A stretch of 37,547 bases of DNA from Candidatus Poseidonia sp. (lineage in GTDB: Archaea > Thermoplasmatota > Poseidoniia > Poseidoniales > Poseidoniaceae). The notes beneath the pieces were generated by a model, which saw only the letters and a list, made by a program, of their open reading frames with translations, made no database searches and was not told where the DNA came from. The stretch spans positions 1-37,547 of the forward strand of contig JAUREJ010000017.1 in the NCBI GenBank assembly GCA_030827475.1, in the 5' to 3' direction. Positions 24,866-32,213 of the stretch are shown piece after piece. The position numbers were made by a program, and so were the translations under genes. The first letter of the stretch is position 1. Every line of letters begins with the position of its first letter.

Positions 24866-25060
24866 ATGGCAGCGAAGAAGAAGAAGAGCGACGGAAGCGG
24901 CATCCAACAGGCTGCCGGTTTGATTCGGTACTTCGACGAAGAATCGGAGGATTCGTGGAAGATCACACCTGCTCAAGTGTACTTTGCTTGTATTTTCCTT
25001 GGTGGCTTCTTTTACCTCGTGAACGAGGGCGTTGTCCAAGCCATCATGGGTCTCTTTTGA
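24866..25060 (+). CDS. secG: Preprotein translocase subunit SecG (Sec61-beta)
   Basis: The 64-residue protein has the archaeal Sec61-beta layout: a Lys-rich start (MAAKKKKSDG), the conserved GLIRYFDEE segment at 18-26, and one C-terminal transmembrane helix (about 34-53, ITPAQVYFACIFLGGFFYL). It joins SecY and SecE in the membrane channel that exports the signal-peptide-bearing proteins seen in this window. Length and motif are normal for the family. A GATAAA element about 33 nt upstream (24831-24836) may be its TATA box, giving an almost leaderless message. It ends 3 nt before the end of a convergent gene. Confidence 0.92.
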   Translation: MAAKKKKSDGSGIQQAAGLIRYFDEESEDSWKITPAQVYFACIFLGGFFYLVNEGVVQAIMGLF

Positions 25061-25063
25061 AGT

Positions 25064-25453
25064 CTAAATCGTTTGAATCATCACGACCTTGCCGTCGTTT
25101 TCGGCCATGCACCTTGCAACCTCAATCGCCGTTGAAAAATCTTCGGTAACCCCCAAGATGCGGTCACCCTCTTCGGAGGGCAAGACCAAACGGTGGGTGA
25201 GGTTGTACAACGTCGCCTCCTCGATTCGCTCAAACACCCAATGTTCGTTTTCAATTCGAACCAAGGCAGGAACCTCAACACTTGGTCCCATTTGTTCACT
25301 CACGCGTTCCGTACGCGTCGTCAGCGAAGCGAGGTCTCGTACAGGTTTCCACATTCGCCGTCGTAGCGGCATGGTGACTTTTCGGTGTTGTTCAACGCCT
25401 GCGCGAAATGCTCTTGCCATGAGGGTCCCATCCCTGAAATCCGAAGATTTCAT
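25064..25453 (-). CDS. Small hypothetical protein
   Basis: The protein has 129 residues from ATG 25453 (MKSSDFRDGTLMARAF). This start is preferred because a TATA-like CTTATA (25475-25480) lies about 24 nt upstream, as expected for a leaderless transcript. The frame also extends to a TTG at 25504 overlapping the previous stop. The basic N-terminal half (QHRKVTMPLRRRMWKPVRD) is followed by an alpha/beta part (VPALVRIENEHWVFERI, then GVTEDFSTAIEVARCMAENDGKV) that ends in a beta strand (VVMIQTI). I recognise no family. It follows the polytopic membrane protein on the same strand. Confidence 0.7.
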   Translation of the reverse strand: MKSSDFRDGTLMARAFRAGVEQHRKVTMPLRRRMWKPVRDLASLTTRTERVSEQMGPSVEVPALVRIENEHWVFERIEEATLYNLTHRLVLPSEEGDRILGVTEDFSTAIEVARCMAENDGKVVMIQTI

Positions 25454-25474
25454 TCGTGGCTGCTCTGGTGTGGC

Positions 25475-25480
25475 TATAAG
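25475..25480 (-). promoter_or_regulatory. TATA-like element for the small gene at 25064-25453
   Basis: CTTATA on the minus strand is centred about 24 nt before the ATG at 25453, in the 47-nt gap after the upstream gene. The spacing predicts transcription starting at or next to the ATG, so the short gene may be transcribed on its own. Confidence 0.5.
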
Positions 25481-25500
25481 AAGCGCGACAAAAGAAAGGC

Positions 25501-26883
25501 TCAAACCGCCGTTTCAGTCAATCCCTCTTGCGCCCACCGCCTGGAAAGGAAACGCAAAACGATGTTTGAAAGAACCAGAAGGAGCAATCCCCCGAGGAGG
25601 GCGTTGCGAGGTGTTTGAGTAAGAAACGGCGCTCCGACAACACTAGCAATGAAGACCAAACCAAGCGCTTGGTGAAGCGTTGAAGAACGCATATCCTCCT
25701 CCAAGAAAACGGGCAAGAGCACCAAGAAGGCTGCGGCCGTGAACAATCCTGGAACAAGCAACCAGGTCGACGCTGAAAGCAGAGGGCCTGCAGCGACGGT
25801 TGACAACCAACCCATGCGAAACCACCATGCTTCAGGTCGCTGCGCTGCGTCATAACCAACCGAGGGAAGCATCATCAAGAGCCCGCATGCGAGAAAAACC
25901 AGCGAGACCAGACGCCAAGCTGTGGATGCCGCCACGGCCCCATCACCGTAGACGTGAACACGGTCCACCATGAGCCATGTCACCCAGAGCACCACGGCAG
26001 CGGCGAGCAGCAACCCAACACCCAACGTTCGGGTTTGTCTCGGGTGTTGTGAGAATCGGTGTTCAACGTCGACCAGAGGACCGTGAAACAAGGCAACGAG
26101 GGTGGCGTAACTTACGACGAGAAGGGCGGCATGGGGACGCGATACGTGCATAGGTCGAGACCACCATGCTTGGGTGAACACGTCGGTCTGAAACACGGCA
26201 AGCCACGCCAGCAAACCGGCCAACCAAGTTTTCACCAGAGCACGCGAAACGAGGAGTTTCGTGTCTTGGTTGGCGGCCATGCGGGAAGTTCCCACGAGAA
26301 CCTCGCCTCCCATCATCACGAGCAAAGTGAAAACGGCAATCCATCCCCATTCGGTCCATGCAGAAACATGCACGGTCGGAGCAGCAGGCAAGTTCGCAAG
26401 GGTGCTGTGCGCTTCAACGGGAAACAACAGCAGCATCCCCAACAACATCCAAGCGGCGTTGTGGGTCATCATGCCGATTCGAACCAAACGCATCGTCTCC
26501 TCGCTGGAAGAGCGGAGACTTGGCAGCGAGGGCGCGCCGAGAGCGAACAAAGCCAACGCCAACATGGCGCCCTCAAGGCCGCCGTAGCCGGTGAAGAGCA
26601 CCTGAAAGCGTTCCATCATGGGGGCCGACGAACCGAGGTACAACGCCACCTCGTTGTGGCTTGCCTCAAGGGTCAACACGTTCAATGCCCTGTCCGCAAT
26701 AAGCCCTGCCAGCATCAACACCGGCGCACCGAGGTAAAGACGGTGGAGCCAGGGGGTTGGGCGGAAACGAGGTTCGAGCACTCCTGCACCCAACCAGGAG
26801 AGCAACACCAACACCAGCAGGGGGAGATACCACGGGGCAGCATCCGCCAGCATGGGTCGCAACTGAACGAGGCATCCTTTCAT
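25501..26883 (-). CDS. Polytopic membrane protein, weakly CcmF-like
   Basis: The protein has about 460 residues with roughly 12 hydrophobic helices. The start at ATG 26883 (MKGCLVQLRPML) is one of several possibilities (26913 and 26853 are also in frame). The segment SAPMMERFQVLFTGYGGLEGAMLALALF, near the N-terminus, resembles the 'GxEGSxLLW' part of CcmF-type haem lyases, and a helix pair ending VSRPHAALLVVSY sits where such proteins carry a haem-handling His. The diagnostic Trp-rich WWD motif is not present, so the relation is only a suggestion. It could equally be an unrelated transporter-like protein. The gene is divergent from the methyltransferase with only about 41 nt between starts. 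Confidence 0.75.
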   Translation of the reverse strand: MKGCLVQLRPMLADAAPWYLPLLVLVLLSWLGAGVLEPRFRPTPWLHRLYLGAPVLMLAGLIADRALNVLTLEASHNEVALYLGSSAPMMERFQVLFTGYGGLEGAMLALALFALGAPSLPSLRSSSEETMRLVRIGMMTHNAAWMLLGMLLLFPVEAHSTLANLPAAPTVHVSAWTEWGWIAVFTLLVMMGGEVLVGTSRMAANQDTKLLVSRALVKTWLAGLLAWLAVFQTDVFTQAWWSRPMHVSRPHAALLVVSYATLVALFHGPLVDVEHRFSQHPRQTRTLGVGLLLAAAVVLWVTWLMVDRVHVYGDGAVAASTAWRLVSLVFLACGLLMMLPSVGYDAAQRPEAWWFRMGWLSTVAAGPLLSASTWLLVPGLFTAAAFLVLLPVFLEEDMRSSTLHQALGLVFIASVVGAPFLTQTPRNALLGGLLLLVLSNIVLRFLSRRWAQEGLTETAV

Positions 26884-26924
26884 CGTGGCGGAAGACCAAA
26901 AGAGGCGTTGCATGACCAAGGAGC

Positions 26925-28688
26925 GTGAGGGGAAGGGACATCGCCGAGCAGGAGCGAGCGGACGCCGCTCGGCACTCACCTCTCACGGCCCTCGTCGGCC
27001 ATCTCGGTCGCGACCGGGAGGCTTGGCTCGAAACCGCTCTCGCCCCGCTGCCGGAAACCTTCCGCATCAGCCTTCATCGTACAGACCGGACCTGGACCGT
27101 GGAACAGGTCAAGTCGTTCGGAGCGGAGGCCATCCCTTGGATGGCTGAAGAAACGGCATTCACGATGCCGTTTGAACGGGGAAAGGCAACGGGTGATGCT
27201 GGACGAATGATGGCGTTGCTCCACGAAACGGGCCGCATAACCCGGCAAGAAGCGGCAAGCATGCTCCCCGTTCGGATGTTGGATGATGAAGCGAACCGTT
27301 TGGTTCTCGACCTGTGTGCCGCACCGGGTTCAAAGACCACACAAGTCGCCGAGAAACTTCACCCCGACGGTGTGGTCATCGCCAACGAACCCGTCTCAGG
27401 CCGGTTGAACATGCTGGTGAGCAATCGCAGCAGACTAGGTCTTGCGAACGTGGTGGTCACGCAACACGACGGACGGCACTTTGCTCGCCTGCCTCCGCCG
27501 GGGGTCGACGCCGTTCTCGCTGACGTACCCTGCACAGGCACGGCAACGACGAGAAAAAACAGGGATGTTTGGTGGCAGTGGACGCCCAAAGAAGGACGGA
27601 AGATGTTCACCATGCAGGTTGAAATTGCGAGCCGGGGCGTTGGTTTACTGGTTCCCGGTGGCGAACTGATCTATTCCACTTGCAGCGTGGACCCGGTCGA
27701 AAACGAGGCCGTGGTCGCTGAACTGCTTCGACGCCACCCGTTTCTTGAGGTTGAAACCGTTGAAATTCCCGGGCTCACCCTCCATAAGGGGCTGAATCAA
27801 TGGCCGTTGTTGAACGAAGACGGCTCGCTTTGCGACGAAGACGATGCAGAAGGTTTGCCCTTTTTCGCAGACCACCATCGCTCGCCGACTGACCGATTGC
27901 AGCGGGGTCTGGGTGAGCAGGAAAACGAAGTACGCATCGCTGAGGCTTTGCTCGGTTGCGGTCGTCTCTGGCATGAAGACCACAACACGGGGGGGTTCTT
28001 CGTCGCTAAACTCCGGCACCGAGGCGATGCATCGCCTGAGGGGACGGCTGCCGCCTACCGTTCAAGACGCGCCGTTCGCAACTCAACGGACTGGACTCCG
28101 CCGTTGAAACGGCTACCACCGGTGACCGTGAACACGGTCGTGGAGGCCGAAAAAGCGGTGCTAAGCACCGTTGAAACGCTGTACGGCATGGATTTGAGCA
28201 GTTTTTCAGTATGGCAGCGAGGAAAGCGCCTCAACATCGCACCCCCGATGGTGAAACGGCGCTTGTTTGACCCCCCGTCGCCAACCAACAAGGGCGATGT
28301 GTGGCCCGGTGGAAGTTTTCATCCGATGCGCGTCGCGCATGTTGGCCTGCCGGCTTTCACACTGAAAAAAGATTCATGGCGTTCTCGACAAGAGGCCGTT
28401 TACGTGCTTCGAGACAAGTTCACGGCCAACATCACCGACGTCACCGAGGATGTTTTCGTACGTCTTTTGTGCGGATGGGCCCCCCTGCTTGAGGAGTTTG
28501 AGGAGGCAACAGGATTGGACAACCTCCCCTCCGGTGCTTTCCTCTTCAAGGCCGAGGTTTCCTTCGGCGAAGAGGTCCTGTCCGTCTGGCTTGGCGCTCG
28601 CGTGACCTTGATGGTGGACCTCAACGAACAGAACATTTTGCGCCGAAAATTGGGCTTGCCGTGGCGAGACGAGGAGGAAGCAGCATGA
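26925..28688 (+). CDS. RsmB/NOP2/Sun-family RNA (cytosine-5)-methyltransferase, NSUN2/Trm4-like
   Basis: The protein has 587 residues and a GTG start at 26925; the frame is closed 10 nt upstream, so no earlier start exists. The Rossmann core includes the SAM-binding LDLCAAPGSKTTQVAE (about 128-143), DVPCTGTATTRKN with Cys203, and YSTCSVDPVENEAVV with Cys253. The two Cys act in catalysis and product release in this family. The C-terminal 250 residues (from about 340) are unusually long and include a PUA-like region that would grip the RNA. The NSUN2/Trm4 branch methylates tRNA at C48/C49 and nearby. Length and C-terminal extension fit this branch better than the short archaeal enzymes. The stop overlaps the next start (ATGA). 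Confidence 0.9.
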   Translation: MRGRDIAEQERADAARHSPLTALVGHLGRDREAWLETALAPLPETFRISLHRTDRTWTVEQVKSFGAEAIPWMAEETAFTMPFERGKATGDAGRMMALLHETGRITRQEAASMLPVRMLDDEANRLVLDLCAAPGSKTTQVAEKLHPDGVVIANEPVSGRLNMLVSNRSRLGLANVVVTQHDGRHFARLPPPGVDAVLADVPCTGTATTRKNRDVWWQWTPKEGRKMFTMQVEIASRGVGLLVPGGELIYSTCSVDPVENEAVVAELLRRHPFLEVETVEIPGLTLHKGLNQWPLLNEDGSLCDEDDAEGLPFFADHHRSPTDRLQRGLGEQENEVRIAEALLGCGRLWHEDHNTGGFFVAKLRHRGDASPEGTAAAYRSRRAVRNSTDWTPPLKRLPPVTVNTVVEAEKAVLSTVETLYGMDLSSFSVWQRGKRLNIAPPMVKRRLFDPPSPTNKGDVWPGGSFHPMRVAHVGLPAFTLKKDSWRSRQEAVYVLRDKFTANITDVTEDVFVRLLCGWAPLLEEFEEATGLDNLPSGAFLFKAEVSFGEEVLSVWLGARVTLMVDLNEQNILRRKLGLPWRDEEEAA

Positions 28689-29839
28689 AGGGACGTTGGT
28701 GGAGCACCTTGCTTCTCGCACTCATGCTCACACCCGTGCTTTCGTCGGCCGCTTCAACATGGAGCATTCACGCCTATGCACCGGTGCCCGGCGAAGACGC
28801 GATGGTGTTGCGAGAAACGTTCCTCTCCGCCAACATGGAGGCCCCTTCCCGACCTTTAGAGAGCGCAACGGTCGACTGGGTTTGGTGGTCGTGGAGCGAT
28901 TCCACCGGTTCGGATTGGCCCAACGACGACGCCATGTATCGAAAACAGCACTTCAACCTCTCAAGTTCAACCGTTAACACCACCGGTCATCAGGTTGAAC
29001 ACCATCGCATCACCACCGATTTGGTGGACATGACGGGGCGCGTCAACATCGTCGCTGCAGAGGACAACGCCCGATTTGTGACCTTTGAGGTGGACATCAC
29101 GCCGAGGGTGAACCTCTCGGATCAAACCCTCCTGTACCTCGTCCTCACGGAAGACCGAGCACGTGACGTTCACCTTCGCCATGTCAACCACCTCGTTCGA
29201 GAATTGCGACCTGAGGTGGCGTTTTCCTTGAAAGCGAACAACACCACGAGCATGACCGCCATGCTCGCAGCGGACCATCTAGCTGCAGCGGGCGTGGACT
29301 TGACCGACCAACCCACTGGATGGTCGTACACCATCGCCATGTTCGGTGGGACGCAAGGGTCTGAAACCATCGAATTGATGCTGCTCAAACACGACCGTCT
29401 TCCTGCGCCGATGCTTCATCTCACGGCTGCCCAAAAATGGCTGCCACTCACGATCACGGCCGTCGCCCTGGTGGCGATGGCCAGCATCGTTGCGGCCTCG
29501 TCCAAGCGGGAACGAACCGTTCCCGTTTTGAAAGCCAGATGGACCGATATTGAACGTTCGGTCATGACGTTGACCCTTGAGGCCGGCGAGGTCCCATTCA
29601 CCGTAACGCAATGGAGCGTTCAGCCGCCTTGGTCGTTTCGGGGGCGGCCTCCGGTACGCACGTTTGAGGCCGGTGAGAAGGTCGATGTGTTGGTTCGTTT
29701 CAAATCAACGCACGACGCCGAATGTCATCTTGAATCGACCATTGAAATCGAGGGCTTCGGTGCTTGGCGTCAACACGTTTGGCTCAGCAGCCCGTTTCAA
29801 CGGTCCGAGACCGAACTCGAAGTCAACGAGACGGAATGA
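28685..29839 (+). CDS. Exported single-pass membrane protein of unknown function
   Basis: The protein has 384 residues from ATG 28685, which overlaps the methyltransferase stop by 4 nt (ATGA). A signal peptide (MKGRWWSTLLLALMLTPVL) is followed by about 230 exported residues with Asn-x-Ser/Thr sites, a transmembrane helix at about 252-272 (WLPLTITAVALVAMASIV), and about 110 residues inside the cell. This cytoplasmic part appears beta-rich (LKARWTDIERSVMTL, then FEAGEKVDVLVRFKS), like an Ig or C2-type sandwich. I recognise no family. Translational coupling to an RNA methyltransferase is odd and may only reflect compactness. Confidence 0.8.
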   Translation: MKGRWWSTLLLALMLTPVLSSAASTWSIHAYAPVPGEDAMVLRETFLSANMEAPSRPLESATVDWVWWSWSDSTGSDWPNDDAMYRKQHFNLSSSTVNTTGHQVEHHRITTDLVDMTGRVNIVAAEDNARFVTFEVDITPRVNLSDQTLLYLVLTEDRARDVHLRHVNHLVRELRPEVAFSLKANNTTSMTAMLAADHLAAAGVDLTDQPTGWSYTIAMFGGTQGSETIELMLLKHDRLPAPMLHLTAAQKWLPLTITAVALVAMASIVAASSKRERTVPVLKARWTDIERSVMTLTLEAGEVPFTVTQWSVQPPWSFRGRPPVRTFEAGEKVDVLVRFKSTHDAECHLESTIEIEGFGAWRQHVWLSSPFQRSETELEVNETE

Positions 29840-29874
29840 AGGCTTGAAGAGCATCCCCTGCCTCTCACCGTCCA

Positions 29875-30333
29875 ATGAACCTGGACGAGACCGACATCGC
29901 CCTTCTCCGCTTGCTGAATGAGGACGCTCGTGCAAGCCACCGGCATCTTGCCCGGACGCTCGGTCTTGCACAAGGCACCGTGACCAATCGGCTCCGCCGC
30001 TTGGAAGACGAAGGCATCATCGTCGGGTACCGACCGGTCCTCAACCCGCAAGAACTCGGCTGGTCCATGACCATCATGGCGGGCCTTCGCATCGTTAAAG
30101 GCCGTATGATCGATGTCCAACAGCGGATTGCGGCCGACCCAAGGGTGTTCGCGGTCTACGATGTGACCGGGGATTGGGATTCCATCGTGCTGGCCAGGGT
30201 GCGAGACCGAAAGGACTTGGACAACCTCACAAAAACGGTCTTCACCTTGGACGGCGTTGCCCGGTCGTACACCCATGTTGTGCTCAACACCGTCAAAGAA
30301 GATGCGTTTCCTTCCCTTCCACCTCAGGAATGA
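29875..30333 (+). CDS. Lrp/AsnC-family transcriptional regulator
   Basis: The protein has 152 residues. The N-terminal winged helix-turn-helix (about 1-50) reads DETDIALLRLLNEDARASHR, then LARTLGLAQGTVTNRLRRLEDEGII; the C-terminal RAM domain (about 65-145) contains VYDVTGDWDSIVLARV, the usual ligand-binding region. Such proteins form dimers to octamers, sense amino acids and bind near promoters of their own or adjacent genes. Targets are unknown; the RAM-only protein at 20253 could be a partner. No strong Shine-Dalgarno precedes the ATG. Its 3' end overlaps the convergent Toprim gene by 41 nt, the longest such overlap here. Confidence 0.93.
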   Translation: MNLDETDIALLRLLNEDARASHRHLARTLGLAQGTVTNRLRRLEDEGIIVGYRPVLNPQELGWSMTIMAGLRIVKGRMIDVQQRIAADPRVFAVYDVTGDWDSIVLARVRDRKDLDNLTKTVFTLDGVARSYTHVVLNTVKEDAFPSLPPQE

Positions 30334-30817
30334 TGCTTCTTTCGTCGTACAGGTCGACCAGCGGCAAGAGGACGTTCACCAACCCGGACAAGCCTTCCAC
30401 CACCCGTGTTTCGGGTTTCAAGCACACCATCAGCGTTGAGCGGAGGTTTTCGTCGAATTTAACATCCAAGGACTCAAGATTTCGTCTGCATGTTGTTTGG
30501 AGGCGGCCCCCCGTTCGGTCCCAATCCATCAGGACCACCAAACTCGGACCGTTGTCGGTGGCATTCACCCTCCCGTAGCGCTCCACCAGTTTGAGCACAA
30601 CGTCATCAACGGGCCAGCCCCGGTGGAGCAATTCCATGGGCCCGACAAATCCCAACCGCTCAAGGGCGCGTCGGTCCCGTCGCCCTTCCACGAGAATACC
30701 AACATCGAGTTCGCGGTTTCGCCGTCGCACTTCAGCTAAAGCCTGTGCCGCTTTGTGCCAGCGGTGCTCAGCGTTGGACGGACCTCGGATATTGGCGTCA
30801 ACATCGTCAATCGGCAC
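30293..30817 (-). CDS. Small Toprim-domain protein
   Basis: The protein has about 174 residues. The Toprim signature is clear: a catalytic Glu in ILVEGRRDRRALERLGF (E47, counted from the upstream GTG), and a DxD motif in LMDWDRTGG (D101, D103) for magnesium. This fold is shared by topoisomerases, primases, RNase M5 and OLD nucleases. The short form with few extra domains is close to the archaeal Toprim-only group (UPF0292/DnaG-like), whose substrate is not known to me. Start: GTG 30817 has GGAG 8 nt upstream; the frame also has a GTG at 30826. It faces away from the oxidase operon. Confidence 0.85.
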   Translation of the reverse strand: MPIDDVDANIRGPSNAEHRWHKAAQALAEVRRRNRELDVGILVEGRRDRRALERLGFVGPMELLHRGWPVDDVVLKLVERYGRVNATDNGPSLVVLMDWDRTGGRLQTTCRRNLESLDVKFDENLRSTLMVCLKPETRVVEGLSGLVNVLLPLVDLYDERSIIPEVEGKETHLL

Positions 30818-30826
30818 GGCAACCAC

Positions 30827-31232
30827 TCCGCAAATTGCAACGAACTTTGTCCACGCTTTTCATTCGTAGCTGAACACCATCAAGGTTCGTTTCCAAAAGG
30901 TCTCCAATGCTTGGTGCAGCGGCTGAAAAGCATGCAGCGAGAACCTTCTCCATCGCCGACCCGGTCACCACCTGCAAAAAACACGATGAATGGCCCGAAT
31001 GAGAGGTTTTAACGCTCACAAATTACCCTTTCCGCGGGGGGTTCAAGTAGCATGGCCTTGACTGAGCAATGAGGCAAGAAATGGTATCGGAATCGTTCAA
31101 TTTCATCCCAAAAAAATCGCGAAAAAAACGAAGACAGGCCCGCGATGGGGTCTTCAAAATAATCCACGATTCTAACCCCCACCAAGCAACGCTTAAGGGG
31201 GGGCTACACGGCCGGAGAAACAGGGTGGTTAC
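30827..31232. other. 406-nt intergenic region upstream of the oxidase operon
   Basis: No convincing gene is seen; a 70-codon minus-strand frame (30807-31019) has no recognisable sequence. This is by far the longest gene-free stretch in a very compact window, so it is likely to be regulatory for the divergent Toprim gene and oxidase operon. It holds A-rich runs (31111-31130), a C-tract and a G-tract (31176-31180 and 31197-31203) that could pair, and the candidate promoter described separately. A GGTTCAAG sequence at 31039-31046 recalls a tRNA T-loop but has no matching stem. Confidence 0.6.
31155..31228 (+). promoter_or_regulatory. Candidate promoter and ribosome-binding site of the cox operon
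   Basis: Two TATA-like stretches are visible: CAAAATAATCC (31155-31165) and GCTTAAGG (31191-31198). The second would start transcription near 31220. GGGTGG (31223-31228) lies 4 nt before the coxB ATG at 31233 and serves as a Shine-Dalgarno. The C5/G7 tracts between the two elements could form a hairpin in a transcript begun at the first element. Confidence 0.45.
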
Positions 31233-32213
31233 ATGGTAGCAGAAGATACGGTGTTCTCTGTTCTGTATGATAAGTTCATGTTTTGGTCCATCCTCGTAGG
31301 CATCTTCACCTTTGGGTGGATGTTTCTGGCCATGATTCGCTACCGGGACGGCGTTGAACCCGACACGACCCATTTGGACCACATCGAAGTTGGCTCCTTC
31401 CCTGTCGATCGGCACCACACCACCCTCGAGGTGTTCTTTTACGTCCTACCAACGCTCATCGTGGCGTGGTTGGTCGTCCTCGCTCTTTCCTCCAACGTTG
31501 CCGTTTGGACCTTTGATGCCGACGATGAAGACGTTCACAACATGGAAATTACTGGAAAACAATGGTTTTGGGAATACAAGTACCAAGACAGCCTCACGTG
31601 GGAAGATGACCCTTCCCTCACCGGGATTGACGTGACCTGGTCGGGCACCACCCTTAGTGTGGCAAGCACCAACCCAGAGGCCGTGAACATCTCGTGGTCC
31701 AAGGACGGAACCAGCGGAACCGGTGTCTTGGACCAGCTAACAGGCTTGGAAGAGCTTGACGAAGTTTTCAATCCCTTCCTCTATTCCACCGTGCACGTTA
31801 CGGATGCCGAGGGCACCTTGCTCCACACCTGGATGCACATTCCAGCCAATCACGTCTTTTCCTCTGCACTCGGCGAGGACATGATTCTCCCTTGCGACCA
31901 GCAAGTCATCTTTGAGATGCACTCCAAGCCTCATGATGACTCCAACCCCAACTATGTCGGCGTTCAACATTCCTTCTGGCTGCCCGAGTGGGGCGTGAAA
32001 GAAGACTTGGTCCCCGGCATCGAGGGCGGCACCTACATGACCATCATGGCCGACGACCCCGGCACCTACCCCATTCGTTGCGCCGAATACTGCGGCAACC
32101 AACACTCGTTGATGATCGGCCAAGTTTCCATCGTGGCCGCCGAAGGCACGGATTGTTCAACCGACACCGGCGTCAAGAAATCCGGTGACGACGGCGACGG
32201 AGGTGACTACTGA
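31233..32213 (+). CDS. coxB: Cytochrome c oxidase subunit II with complete CuA site
   Basis: The protein has 326 residues, with two transmembrane helices (about 16-36 and 66-87) and an external cupredoxin domain. KQWFWEYKY at 109-117 is the conserved aromatic electron-transfer patch. The CuA ligands are all there: H246 (GVQHSFWLPEWGVK) and CAEYCGNQHSLM with C283, E285, C287, H291 and M294. Electrons enter here from a soluble or anchored donor; no donor gene is visible in the window. About 130 residues separate the aromatic patch and H246, roughly 90 more than usual, forming an extra external segment rich in Ser, Thr and Asp. It is the first gene of the operon; its stop overlaps the coxA start by 1 nt (TGATG). 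Confidence 0.95.
   Translation: MVAEDTVFSVLYDKFMFWSILVGIFTFGWMFLAMIRYRDGVEPDTTHLDHIEVGSFPVDRHHTTLEVFFYVLPTLIVAWLVVLALSSNVAVWTFDADDEDVHNMEITGKQWFWEYKYQDSLTWEDDPSLTGIDVTWSGTTLSVASTNPEAVNISWSKDGTSGTGVLDQLTGLEELDEVFNPFLYSTVHVTDAEGTLLHTWMHIPANHVFSSALGEDMILPCDQQVIFEMHSKPHDDSNPNYVGVQHSFWLPEWGVKEDLVPGIEGGTYMTIMADDPGTYPIRCAEYCGNQHSLMIGQVSIVAAEGTDCSTDTGVKKSGDDGDGGDY

Noticed and set aside
26059-26928. 289-codon plus-strand frame
   Set aside because: Antisense to the polytopic membrane protein; very rich in Gln, His and Arg, no domain.
30807-31019. 70-codon minus-strand frame upstream of the Toprim gene
   Set aside because: It overlaps the Toprim start, has no recognisable composition or ribosome-binding site, and lies in a likely regulatory spacer.
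31039-31046. GGTTCAAG resembling a tRNA T-loop
   Set aside because: The flanking bases do not form the T-stem, acceptor stem or anticodon arm.
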